Assembly (NCBI RefSeq): GCF_030687895.1
Contig: NZ_CP117452.1
Coordinates: 3,737,501-3,801,500, forward strand
DNA from: Pseudomonas sp. FP198
GTDB lineage: Bacteria > Pseudomonadota > Gammaproteobacteria > Pseudomonadales > Pseudomonadaceae
Length of the DNA: 64,000 bases
Direction: 5' to 3'
Below the pieces are notes generated by a model that was given only the letters and a program-made list of their open reading frames with translations, searched no databases and was not told where the DNA came from. Shown one piece after another: positions 17,521 through 27,500 of the stretch. How positions within the stretch are numbered: position 1 is the first letter of the stretch; each line of letters begins with the position of its first letter. Position numbers and translations under genes: made by a program.

Positions 17521-18267
17521 ATGAATACTAAAAAAACAAAACCGGTGGTGCGATTTGATCTTTTAGGCCTATGGCCGGGTGCAGATGTCGAAATCACGAA
17601 GGAATTGATGAATATTGTTTTTGATATAGTAGAGGAATTATTTGGTAAAAAGCTTCGTAGTCCAGTATTGATTACCAATTACCCAGACGCCAAAAACCCA
17701 CTTGCTTGTTATGATATGAAGGATGGATGCTATCAAGTGCATCTCTGCGTCAAATCTGGTCTGAGCTGGTGCCAGATCGTTTATCAGCTCGCACATGAAT
17801 TATGCCATCTCCACAGTAACTACGCTGACTCGAAAGGTCACAAACATAAATGGTTTGAAGAAAGCTTGTGTGAGATGTGCTCGATTGTAGTTTTGATTGA
17901 GTTGAGTGAGCAGTGGAAAAAAACCAGTATGCATAGATATAATTATGCTGCCAGCATAAAAGAATACGCTGAGTCACTTAACTCGATGACCGGTTATGTG
18001 CCTAAAAGTCAAGATGCATTTATTTCGTGGCTCGCTATCAATATCGAAGAGCTTGAAAGAAATTCTGAAAATCGGGTACTTAATGGGGTGGTGGCTAGAT
18101 ATCTTTTCAATAATAGATTCAGCACCCAGTCAACGGGATGGGCGTGTGTAGGCATGCTGAATCAATGGAACTGCCATGAGAATTTAAGTTTTACAGAGTA
18201 CAAAGACTCTTGGCGGAGATGCTGTGCTGATTCAGCGGAGGTGAATGAGATCGTAAATTTATTATGA
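17521..18267 (+). CDS. Putative zinc metallopeptidase (HExxH protein)
   Basis: This is a 248-residue protein with a zincin motif H-E-L-C-H at 92-96. W-F-E-E-S-L-C-E follows at 111-118, where a glutamate could be the third zinc ligand. The C-terminal third contains no other motif I recognise. An upstream ATG at 17476 is in frame, but the ATG at 17521 has GGGGAGAA at good spacing. Single zincin genes of this kind occur in mobile islands and in toxin or defence contexts; that role is not demonstrated here. The gene stands alone, about 190 bases after the methyltransferase, and is AT-rich. Confidence 0.62.
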   Translation: MNTKKTKPVVRFDLLGLWPGADVEITKELMNIVFDIVEELFGKKLRSPVLITNYPDAKNPLACYDMKDGCYQVHLCVKSGLSWCQIVYQLAHELCHLHSNYADSKGHKHKWFEESLCEMCSIVVLIELSEQWKKTSMHRYNYAASIKEYAESLNSMTGYVPKSQDAFISWLAINIEELERNSENRVLNGVVARYLFNNRFSTQSTGWACVGMLNQWNCHENLSFTEYKDSWRRCCADSAEVNEIVNLL

Positions 18268-18649
18268 TCCAATTGAGATGTGTAATTACCTAAAGGATGT
18301 ATCAAGGAGTCACTTCTGCGCGAAGTACGCAAGCGCACGGCCAAGTCACCTATCGAACTCCAGTATTTCGGGTGATGTTGTCCGCGTTTTTTTAAACAAA
18401 CGCGATCGCCCTACCACAAGCATTTTCATCCGACAACGAAGCGTCACACCAAACCATCTAGAGCCCAGGTAGTCCAAGAAATACCTGCAACTGGGCCTAG
18501 GATTCCAACGAAGCCATTCATCAAGGCAGAAAGATCCATCGTTTACCTGATGTTCGGGCACCGTAAGCGGCTAAATAATAGGACGTCCTCCTATACACGC
18601 ATAGAAAGGGTAAAACTTAATCATCCGTCACCCTGTGGAAGCCAAGGAC
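18268..18649. other. Intergenic region between convergent genes, no gene seen
   Basis: Short open frames exist on both strands (for example 18278-18472), but none has a ribosome-binding site or protein-like composition. The GC content rises compared with both neighbours, so this could be a decayed insert. I see no clear terminator. Confidence 0.35.
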
Positions 18650-19806
18650 TCATTGTTTTTCCGACAACTTCGAAAGAAACTCTCGAGATATTATCTTCTG
18701 GTTCTTCGCGTTCAACTTAATAATGACTTCTCGCTTCTGTGACCATATCTTATCTTTCAAAATCGATCCACCCAAGCACAAATCCTTTGATAGGATATTT
18801 TTTATTACTGACTCCACATCACCTTTATTTGATTTTAATCCAGATATCACAATATCCGTATATAAGTCCCAACCCACAGGTCTAAACAGAAGGTGCCCAC
18901 CATCATCGCCCCCTCTGTAATCAGAAACCTCTGCCCCCTTATTAATAACCGTGCTTAACTCTGAACAATATTCAAACGTATACTTAAAAAAATCCACCAC
19001 CTGCTTCAGTATTTGCTCATTACCCTTGAAGCGATAGCGATCTAGGTCCGAGACCTTTACGCCGAGATTGTACGCTGCGAGCTTCTGTATGTTGTCATAT
19101 ATATTAACAATTGAAGTAATGCTGGTGCCATCCCTGACAGGCCCCGAGTTGAATGAAACATTGCTTTCATTAAACCAAGGATACTCATCTGACTCGATCA
19201 ATGCTCTGGTTACACACGCAGAAATATCATCTTCATCCAATGCGATTATCGCATCCTTACTCACTAGCTTTGCCTTCTTGTTTAGGGTTGTAAAAAGCCT
19301 CCTAGATCTAACTTTCCCACTTGGGGTATTCGAATGAGCTACAATTATGACGTTAATCAAATCAGCGCCTAACTGCTTATTGCTTTCTACTGCAGATTTG
19401 ATACCTGCCAAGCGATGTTGCCCGTCTAGAGCAAAAAGCTTTTCACCTCTGGTTATTGACAAAAAACCCAGGCAATTTTCAGCATACTCTGGAATTTCTA
19501 GAAGTGAAGCCTCTTCGGTATTAGGTCGCAAACTTTCTACATCGTGCCAGTTTGGATCGCCGTCATAAATCGCCACAACTAGCGAATTAAAAAACCTGTC
19601 TTCATTGCTTAACAAGTAATCAGATATTTCTTTCCCCTTTCCTCATTCAATTCTCGCTGTATTTTATCCGACAGCTTGCCAATCTGATGCAGCTCTTCAG
19701 CAAAGCCGATCAGATCTGCGGCATCCGAAAGCCTCATCATGCAACTATAGGTGTCCCATGATCCCATGTACCCTCGCAAACACGGCAAAACCAATCGCTT
19801 ACTCAT
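18650..19806 (-). CDS. DGQHR-domain (DndB-like) protein, one-base frameshift
   Basis: About 385 residues are read once one base is restored. The N-terminal part (start 19806) runs to E-E-R-G-K. Homology then continues in another frame as I-S-D-Y-L-L-S-N-E-D-R-F-F-N-S-L-V-V, and one G appears lost from the run at 19634-19637. The domain carries A-L-D-G-Q-H-R-L-A-G-I, the DGQHR motif of the ParB-like fold shared with DndB. It overlaps the preceding GIY-YIG gene by four bases (ATGA), so the two are coupled. It is a diverged relative of the dndB product 8 kb away, not a copy. A DNA- or nucleotide-sensing role is inferred. Confidence 0.78.
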
Positions 19807-20349
19807 ATGATCCGCACTCCACGCAACAGACTCCTGACTTCACCTGAAAAATCCATCTGGCAACAGGGTGGGACAAAAATATCAGCCAACGCCCGCTCTA
19901 CTACTGAGGTCGCATCACCATCCGGCACCACAGAATAATAATAAAAAAGATGTTCGGAGAAGTATTTTAATAGCTTCTTAACTTTCGGTCTTTTTTTTAT
20001 AGCCAGAGACATTCACATAATCCATAAATCTTTTGGCAATTGTATTTGACGAATCCGTATCCCCAGCCTTGCCAACATACATCACGTAGGAGTTCATGGG
20101 TAGCTTTTGACTTTCAACACTAACCATGAACATATACACCCCTTGCTGTTCAGGAAAATCATGCCCTGCATGGTCGTCATACTTAACTCTCACCCAATTC
20201 AAAGAAGGCAAATCATCATTTCGCTTGAACAGTGCGGGGCATAACAGGAATGGGAAAGTATTTTTAAAAAAACCTAAATATGCCTCTCTTTTTTCATTCT
20301 CATCAAAACTTGCCATACCCTCATCTAAAGCCTCATATATGCTAACCAC
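19803..20349 (-). CDS. GIY-YIG nuclease-like protein, one-base frameshift
   Basis: The restored protein is about 181 residues. G-V-Y at 70-72 and Y-V-G at 91-93 form the GIY-YIG core; an arginine in I-A-K-R-F and a glutamate in V-V-E-R-A-L could be the catalytic partners. The first frame ends soon after S-G-Y-K-K-K, and the rest (R-P-K-V-K-K-L-L-K-Y-F) is in the next frame. A run of eight A (minus strand; T at 19991-19998) seems one too long. The start is a GTG at 20349. The stop region overlaps the DGQHR gene, making a nuclease/sensor pair. It is AT-rich, like the first half of the island. Confidence 0.72.
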
Positions 20350-20580
20350 CGCGCAACTCCATACCAGAGGAAAACTTATTCACCAACGCTGCAGCCATGT
20401 TGCACTAAGCAAAACCCAAGATAACCGCCCCCTAATAGTCCTTCAATCTGTCTATGAATGGCAGGCCCTGGACCGGGCCGACTTAATGCGAACAAAATTT
20501 ACTCTACCTATGAATTAAGCGAGCCATATTCCGATTTATTAGGCAGGACCGCTAGCCCTTTTCCTGCGTCAATTAGACTT

Positions 20581-23500
20581 TCATTTCATCATTTCAAAAT
20601 CATTAACTTTTAATGATACTGGTACATTCCAAGCATGCTGCATTAACCTCGGAAACAGGTTCTCTTCAGAACCTTTCTTTGAATTCCAACGTCGAAGAAA
20701 GTCACGATGACCAAAAAATAGAAGGTGAAGCTTCGCTCTAGAGCAAGCCACGTTGAGACGTTTCCGGTCGAGGATAAAGTTAAGATTCCCCTCGGTGCGA
20801 ACAGTAGAATAACAAACGATGTCCGCCTCACTCCCCTGAAACGCATCCACTGTATCAACAGCTATCGATAATTGACCAAGCTTCCCTTCCACCCATCCAA
20901 TCTTACGCAAGCTCGCACGCACACATTCTTTCTGCGCTCCATACGGCGTAATGACAGCCACCGAAATAGGCTTCGTTGTACTGTCCGCAAGATTAGCCAA
21001 AAACTGAGTTATCTCCTTCGCCTCCTCCCGATTTTCTTTGCTTTGCGAAACTTTCGGCTGCGATTGACGCCCTTTCACGTCGACCCAGTAAATCGATTTT
21101 TCGAGCAAATATCGCTCTTCGAAATACGCGTCATCTCGGCCATTGTGAAGCACACGTTTACCTTCACGCATGTAGAAAAGTTCTGCCACCAAATCCCCGA
21201 TCGCCGGCGCCATTCGATACTGCAAACTCAAAGTCTCGCGGCACTGTGGCGGAAGGCGCTCGAACATCAATTCAAAGAAGCTGGTATCCAAGAAATTTTC
21301 ACGTAGGAACCCAAGTTCTTCTACGGCTTCATCCTCTCGGAGCAACGGAGCGATGCTTGGTGGAAGCTGGTAGTGATCGCCTACAAGAATCACCTTGTTT
21401 GATCGCAAGATGGGAATGAGGATTTCCGGGATGGTGGCCCTGCCCGCCTCATCAATGATTGCTACGTCGAACTGGAGTTGATCTATACCTCCCTTGTTCG
21501 TAGCCAAGCCCACACAGGTGGCACCGACCAGGTTGCGGTCGGCCAAGAGCGTAATAAAAAATTCGTCCTGGTTGGCGCGCGACTGTGAGGCTTGCTTGAT
21601 CGAGGAAAGCCACATGTGACACAACGCGGCTTCATTATCCGGTAGGCTGACGGCGCCGGCAATTGCGAGATCTTCGAGATCCGTAAGGTATTCACTGAAT
21701 TGGCTGTCGAACCCTAGCGGTTTGATGACGCTACTCATCTTCTCAGGATTACCTATCCGAATAGTGCGAATCGCGTGGTCGAAGCCATCGGCATGCTCGA
21801 CTAGAAACTTCTCCAGGGCGTTGTCCACCGCAGAGTTTTGTTGCGACACCACTAGAATTCGGAGATCAGAGCGCTGACGGTAAAGCTGATACAAAATCTC
21901 AACAATAGCCGTTGTCTTACCAGCGCCAGGTGGCCCCTGAATCAACGCGATATTTCGCTCACTCAGCGCTAACTCCACCACTCGTTTCTGACTCTCATCC
22001 AGAGCCCCGGACCACGCTATGTCCCTACTCCGCACTGCCGGCTCGGCGAGATAATGCTCTGGCGCAAGCAGGATGCTCTTGAGCGCCGGGTTAACCAGTT
22101 GATCGTTGAAAAAGTCTTCTAACGCTTGCGCCTGACGCTTGAGTGCAGCACTGGGTACAGTGACAACCAAACGCAGCATTGCATTTGGCTCTTCTGGCAA
22201 CGAGAAAGCGCTCTCGATGCTAATACTGCTCTTAGTGCAAATGTACAAAGGACGCCGGCGGCGATCGCGGGAGACAACAGGCACAAACTCACAACGGTCC
22301 GCATCCCATAGCAAGAGTCGGACACAGTGGTCAGGATTAAGGAAGTTTTTGTCTGACAGCACCTCGCGAAGCTCTCGACTAGGCCTTCGAAAGCCTCGTG
22401 ATCTGACGACGGGAGACTGTCTCGTTGGAGTACAAGCACATCGTCTTCTTGAACAAGGAGCATGCTTGCTGAAAAATCCAGTACAGAAACTTCTTCCTGG
22501 CTGCGTTGATACGCGATGACCTGCTCCCAGCGCTGATAGAAACGACTGTGAGCCAAGCGCTCAGGTGAGTCTTTCATATCCATTGCAGTTTGAGAGCAGA
22601 AGCGAAGGAACTCTTCTACACCGCTTCGCCATCCAACCTGCGACATCGCCGCCAGCTTCTGATTAAGAAGCGTGAACCGAAATGGGGTATCGAGACCAAT
22701 CTGCAGAGTCCCCGCCTGAACAACCTGATGGACTTCGAGCAAGCTAAAACTGGTCGTCGGCGCGCACTCCACCCTCACTGAGGCTTTGCCCAGAGAAATC
22801 ATTCCCGTCGCACCAGAGTAGCCGAGCAGTGTCCAAGGCTCGTCCTCTTCGAAAAACTGTTGGTCGGTCACACCCTCTAGATACTTCTCATCTACGGTCA
22901 AATAAAGCTGCTGATAGGACTGAACCCCACGAGCGCGATAGTTAAACTCGCTGACCTCTATATTGGTGCGTCCTTGCTCAAAGGGATTACGTAGCAAACA
23001 CAGATCGAACTGCGTCGGATGCACCAAGATCTTTTGGCCAGAGAGCAGTCGTACGCCAGGATGCTTTAGCTGGCTGACAGGAAGCGTGGCGCGGATCAGT
23101 CCATCAAACAACGTCCCAATCATCGATTGCTTCTGCTTTCGTTCAACAATGAAAGGTACGGGTTCACCGGTGATGATGTGGTTATAGTAGAGCGCGCCTC
23201 GGGCGACACAGCCATAGAAGGATCCATTGTCCCACTTGGTAGCAGACTTGATCAGTACGGGTATCTCATCGTTGAACGGCAGTGCTAACGCCTTTTGAGA
23301 CACGTCGTCAGTACCGAACGAGATTCGATGCCCGAAGCGTGGGAGTGGCCTGCTAATTTCTTCCATCGCCACCAATACGAGCTTTCCTGGGTAAAGCCAT
23401 TCCAGAGGAAGAAGCTTGTCTGCCGGGTCAAGCGCTAGCAGCAGCGCGTAATGTTCACCCACAAGCAAGGTGTCGACTTCATTCTCCGCGAATGTCAGAT

Positions 23501-23909
23501 AGCGCTCGTACTCTTTCATGCGTACTACAGCATCTTCGACACGTGCGTACTCTCGACGAAGTGCTGACTTACGGTAGGGGCTGGAGGTCTTATCAGAAAT
23601 TTCCCGGGCAACCATCTGCTCGAGCTTATTCAGCTCCTCTGGAATTCCAACTATCGCCTCGCGGTTTTCCCGGATCACTCTACGTAAAAGTTGAACGTGC
23701 TCAAGAACCATCTCCCGATATTCTTCCCACGCCCTTTGCTCTTGACGTGCCTGAGCGGCAGCTGCCCGGCGTCGAATCTCGTCCGTACGGGCGTGCTCCT
23801 GCGCATGTTTTCGCTCTTCTTCCTCAGTCATGCTGTTAGCTAGCCAGCTGAAGACTTTAGCAACCGCAAAAATCGCAACGCCAATACCGACAACGAGAGG
23901 AGCTGCCAT
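20581..23909 (-). CDS. Membrane-anchored SF1 (Upf1/DNA2-like) helicase, one-base frameshift
   Basis: The restored protein is about 1109 residues. The first 25 residues form a hydrophobic anchor, followed by a charged coiled coil and a long N-terminal region of unknown fold. The C-terminal half is a superfamily 1 helicase: Walker A G-P-P-G-A-G-K-T, then I-I-D-E-A-G-R-A, G-D-H-Y-Q-L-P-P, Q-Y-R-M-A and V-D-A-F-Q-G-S-E-A-D. The N-terminal frame runs from 23930 or 23909; the helicase frame takes over at about 22380, where an A seems lost from CTAAGT. I prefer the ATG at 23909 because AGGA lies about eight bases upstream. It is the last gene of an overlapping four-gene operon. Confidence 0.8.
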
Positions 23910-23913
23910 AAAC

Positions 23914-24351
23914 TTATTCCTGTCCGCCACCTAGCAACATGGCAGCGTCCTCTGCCGTGATTTTTCCAGACTCGAGCTGCTTGAGTACCCGGTCCTCTCT
24001 ATCAGCCTTAGTCTCGAGCGTGGTCATTGCTATGTCGTACTGCTGATCGGCCTCTCGGCTCTGGTTTGAAAGCTCTTGCATTCTTGCCCAATGATCGCGC
24101 TTGTGTTGATCATCCTCGAACTCGGCTTCTTTCAGCTGCTGCTCCCCAAGTAGAATTTGTCGCTGCCCTTCAATCACGGTCCGTTTGGTGACTTCTTCTT
24201 CTTTCTTGTAATCAACAAACGACTTAAATGCATCAATCGATGTGTTGGCCATCTGCATCGCTTGATTCACATTGAATCCACCTCCACCTTTTTTAGGAGC
24301 GGATTTGCCCGGACTGGGCTTGGGGGGCGTAGGTTTGCGAGGTGCTTTCAT
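23914..24351 (-). CDS. Small coiled-coil protein of the helicase operon
   Basis: This is a 145-residue protein. The first 25 residues are basic and proline/lysine-rich, ending in a glycine run. The rest is one long charged helix (E-G-Q-R-Q-I-L-L-G-E-Q-Q-L-K-E-A-E-F-E-D-D), probably a coiled coil. The last 20 residues (K-I-T-A-E-D-A-A-M-L-L-G-G-G) resemble a short degradation- or partner-binding tail. It overlaps the gene before it by four bases (ATGA) and ends within the upstream region of the helicase gene. I do not recognise it. It may tether or regulate the helicase. Confidence 0.65.
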   Translation of the reverse strand: MKAPRKPTPPKPSPGKSAPKKGGGGFNVNQAMQMANTSIDAFKSFVDYKKEEEVTKRTVIEGQRQILLGEQQLKEAEFEDDQHKRDHWARMQELSNQSREADQQYDIAMTTLETKADREDRVLKQLESGKITAEDAAMLLGGGQE

Positions 24352-24884
24352 GCGTTCTCTCCGGTTGGGGTGAGCAGTAGTGCCAACGTCGCGTCAATGC
24401 ACTGATCAAGGCATACCTGTAGGCCGATCAACTGCTGGAAATTACCTAGGTCCTGTCGTTCCTTTTGAAGCAGCACATGCACTCGTTTCAAGGTATCGAG
24501 TTGCTGGCGAACTTTCTTGAGGGTCAACAATTTTTGTTGATTGGAATGCTTCAACACCTGAGCTATTTGTTCCTTACGCCCAGAACTTTCGCGCTGCAGC
24601 TGTTGGAGTTGTTTTTCCCCAATGCGCAGGTCTTGTGCGAGCGTTGCCTCGAGTGTTTTGTTGAATTCCCTCAGCTGTGCTGTGACCTCACGAGCCGCGC
24701 AGAAACGCAGGTAGCTGGCTGTCGCTTCGAGGACGGCGATTGCAGCGTCAACCCACACGGCAGTGGGATTCAGCTTCCCCAGTCCTCTTGCGCCTTGCGT
24801 GAGCAAAATGGTTCCGTAACGGCGAACCTGGGCGTCATCCACCATTTGCTCAGCCATATTGGCGAACACATCAACGACCTTCAT
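24348..24884 (-). CDS. Helical coiled-coil protein of the helicase operon
   Basis: This 178-residue protein has a small hydrophobic patch near residues 42-60 (A-V-W-V-D-A-A-I-A-V-L-E-A-T), then a long heptad-rich helix with many glutamines and leucines (L-Q-Q-L-Q-R-E-S, then L-K-K-V-R-Q-Q-L-D-T-L). The C-terminus is hydrophobic. No enzyme motif is visible. It overlaps both neighbours by four bases, so it is translated together with the winged-helix protein and the small coiled-coil protein. Partner of the helicase by context only. Confidence 0.65.
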   Translation of the reverse strand: MKVVDVFANMAEQMVDDAQVRRYGTILLTQGARGLGKLNPTAVWVDAAIAVLEATASYLRFCAAREVTAQLREFNKTLEATLAQDLRIGEKQLQQLQRESSGRKEQIAQVLKHSNQQKLLTLKKVRQQLDTLKRVHVLLQKERQDLGNFQQLIGLQVCLDQCIDATLALLLTPTGENA

Positions 24885-25999
24885 TGATCATCCTCAATTG
24901 GATACACGCCATCTAAGTCCAGGCTTTCTTGAATCATTGCCCAGTTGAAGCCTAGATGCTGCCAACGTTCCTCTATGGCATGGTGACGATTGAAAACCGA
25001 TGAAACGTTTTCCTCAGCCAGCGCCAACTCTTGGAAGAGATGCTCAATGACTTGATCTTTGGTCGCTCGCTCGACGACTGGCCACACCCAGGAAGCTTTA
25101 GGATCATCAGTAAGCTCAAGCTCTCCTACTGACTCATCATCGTGTTCAACAAACGTGGTGAACCTGCAATGGTTAGCGGGGAGCAAACTGCTCAGATGTT
25201 CGGGCGCGCCTTCGGGCATATTGAATCGAGTCGAAAGGCAAAGGACTGGGCTAGCAAACGTGAAATCGTTGGGTCTCGCATGACGCAAAGAATCAGTTTT
25301 GAGCTCAACTTCAATAGCACGGACGTCGCGTGATATTTCCGCTGCAACCCATACGGACAGAGCCCAATCCGACCTGACAAATTTCTGGTCTCGAAAACAT
25401 TCGTTGAAACTCTCGAAAGCCACTGGCAGATACTGCTCTGGAACATCCCAGATTCGGTTTTTCTGCCGTTCACAATCCTCCCCCCAGTCACTACTCGGCC
25501 ATAAACGTGGCTTACCTTCCCCACGATGCCATGGCCGGATCACAAACTCAGTTTCGTCATTAAGCTCTAACGTCTGCAGCGTGTGTACTCCGCAAAACGA
25601 GTGGCGCCTGTAGTCTCCGTCGAGCCACAGGTATTTTGTTTGCGCATGCAGCAACCGCTTAGCCTTGAGAAGAGGCTTGGCGCGAGCGGTCAGATTGAAA
25701 TTCTCCACCAACCCAAGCCCTTCGAGTCGGCGAATAATAGGATGCAGTTGCTGGGGATTGAGGGCTGTCCGTTCTAAAACCCACTCGATACCCCTGTCAG
25801 GCATCACATCGAGCGCTTCTAAAATCAAATGCGAAAAACCACCCAACTGGTCAAGTAGGCGGTGCTTGAGTGTTAGCTCATAAAGCCGAACTGGGACATG
25901 CACACGTAGACTGCCTTCAATGGCGCACGTGTATTGGCTATGGATCGTCAACCGTCGTACCTGACTATGCTCATGAGAACAATGACATTTTGACATCAT
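24881..25999 (-). CDS. Hypothetical protein with a winged-helix region
   Basis: This protein has about 372 residues. Near the N-terminus C-H-C-S-H-E-H could bind a metal. Residues around 55-95 (L-I-L-E-A-L-D-V, then L-N-P-Q-Q-L-H-P-I-I-R-R-L-E-G-L-G-L-V-E) read as a winged helix. The remaining 270 residues are acidic, mixed and unrecognised. The frame begins at a TTG at 26032; I chose the ATG at 25999 (a second ATG is at 25996), though no good ribosome-binding site marks any of them. The stop overlaps the next gene (ATGA). It is the first gene of the overlapping operon that ends with the helicase. Confidence 0.65.
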   Translation of the reverse strand: MMSKCHCSHEHSQVRRLTIHSQYTCAIEGSLRVHVPVRLYELTLKHRLLDQLGGFSHLILEALDVMPDRGIEWVLERTALNPQQLHPIIRRLEGLGLVENFNLTARAKPLLKAKRLLHAQTKYLWLDGDYRRHSFCGVHTLQTLELNDETEFVIRPWHRGEGKPRLWPSSDWGEDCERQKNRIWDVPEQYLPVAFESFNECFRDQKFVRSDWALSVWVAAEISRDVRAIEVELKTDSLRHARPNDFTFASPVLCLSTRFNMPEGAPEHLSSLLPANHCRFTTFVEHDDESVGELELTDDPKASWVWPVVERATKDQVIEHLFQELALAEENVSSVFNRHHAIEERWQHLGFNWAMIQESLDLDGVYPIEDDQ

Positions 26000-26178
26000 G
26001 GTAACGCCGGTTGGCGTTCTTTGCAGCCCCAACAGCGATCAAATTTGCGCTATCAGCCAGATTAGCTGCAGATCACTACAGTTCTCGAACACGATCGAGT
26101 CGAGGGAGGCACTTCGCTGGATCGGGCGAAGTCGAGTAGCCATCTCCGCGTTCAGCCCGCCACGAAGAACCGCGTTGA

Positions 26179-27297
26179 TCAGTAGGTGATCCCGCTTCTG
26201 CTATCTTGAAAGACTTCTTTCTCATGATATTTAAGGTAAGGCACAAGCTCCTTCGGGACAAAACGAAGCGGTATAGGCAGTCCTAAAGCCTCCCTGTGTT
26301 TTCCATCAAGACGTTTCGAAACGTGCATTTGGCCCAAGCTATCGAATGTAATTAGCCCTTTATCAAACAAAGCGTCTAAATTCGCAGACAATAGAAGGCC
26401 GTTGTGGCGGTCAAGGCGTTGTTTAGCAGTAGAGTCGATCCAAGGCTTCACATGTGAAGCTCGAAGAATTTCCCTGCATGCCAACCCCGTTACCGAGCAA
26501 GCGCCGCCCCAAATCTGCATCAGGTCCTCACGAAACTTACCCTGTCCGCGTCGGGCATTAACTCGAGTAAGCACCTCTGTGATGGGCTCACTTCCCTCGG
26601 TGATGTCCTCGGCAGGCAATGGCTCGGAAGGAGCACATTGAATAGCGTCAATCAGGCGATCCCATTTTTCATGTCGCTGGGCTGCAGGTATGGCGTCCAG
26701 AATTCGCCCTACCGTCGGAAGATCCAGATCGGTGTAGGTACTGTACATTCCAAGCAACCTCTCCTTTCCCGTGATCATCCTTGGGTCCAGAGTAATTGGC
26801 TTTTCAAACCACCAGAAATAATCCTCTGGGCAGATCCAGTTTGGAATCCAGTGCAGGTCCTTCTCCCAAGCCTTCAGGAATTTCTTTTGGTTACCAGCGA
26901 ACCGCTTTCGGACATTTTCAACATTCCAGGCGTCCTCCCAAAAGTCGCCCAGCGATAACTCGCGAACAATTTCTTCGCGCTGAGCAAGATGGTGGTCATC
27001 GAACAGACCGACTGCATTCCCTGCGATGCCCACTAGCTGTTGAATGCTGTCATGCGACGTCGTCAAAAACACGAATGTCTGCCCCGCGTTTTGGTCAATT
27101 GGTGCCGCGCCCACCCCCTCTGTATGAAACACTCGAAAACGATTCTTTCCACGCGAAAGGACCATTTTTGAAGAGTTATTCCACTCCTCATGGCCGTATC
27201 CGTTTGCTGCAGGGAAGCCACTTGTTCCAAGGACCCCGGAGGGCGCAAGGTACTGGTTTGTGTTCCAAAAGATAGGTTTCTGAATGAACAGCGCCAT
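26179..27297 (-). CDS. HNH endonuclease with N-terminal putative reader domain
   Basis: This 372-residue protein has a clear C-terminal HNH nuclease: A-C-S-V-T-G-L-A-C, then L-R-A-S-H-V-K-P-W, then N-G-L-L-L-S-A-N-L-D-A-L-F-D-K-G. This pattern is common in restriction-type HNH proteins (PF13391). The N-terminal half contains G-Y-G-H-E-E-W-N-N; I recall similar G-H-E-E-W segments at the front of other HNH restriction proteins, where a modified-DNA-binding role is suspected. It lies 203 bases after the large ATPase gene and about 180 bases before the winged-helix gene, all on the minus strand. It may belong to the same defence cluster or be an independent type IV-like enzyme. Confidence 0.85.
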   Translation of the reverse strand: MALFIQKPIFWNTNQYLAPSGVLGTSGFPAANGYGHEEWNNSSKMVLSRGKNRFRVFHTEGVGAAPIDQNAGQTFVFLTTSHDSIQQLVGIAGNAVGLFDDHHLAQREEIVRELSLGDFWEDAWNVENVRKRFAGNQKKFLKAWEKDLHWIPNWICPEDYFWWFEKPITLDPRMITGKERLLGMYSTYTDLDLPTVGRILDAIPAAQRHEKWDRLIDAIQCAPSEPLPAEDITEGSEPITEVLTRVNARRGQGKFREDLMQIWGGACSVTGLACREILRASHVKPWIDSTAKQRLDRHNGLLLSANLDALFDKGLITFDSLGQMHVSKRLDGKHREALGLPIPLRFVPKELVPYLKYHEKEVFQDSRSGITY

Positions 27298-27500
27298 CTT
27301 CTTGCTCGTCCTTGTTCAATTGGTATCAATGGATCGTTTAGGTTTATCTTAAGGCGTTTTGCAGCACATCCTCAGGGCGTACCGGGAACACACCTCACGA
27401 ACTTCAGCATTAAGGACGAAAATGTCTACGTAATCTCACGCATCCCTGACTGCTGTGTCGTCGTCCTTAAGTCCTAGCAGACCGTTTCCGCGACCGTGTT

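Noticed and set aside
20581..23909. Direct assignment of the helicase operon to Mokosh, Hachiman or Zorya
   Set aside because: The helicase type is similar to Mokosh, but I see no PLD nuclease. There is no DUF1837 partner (Hachiman) and no MotAB-like genes (Zorya).
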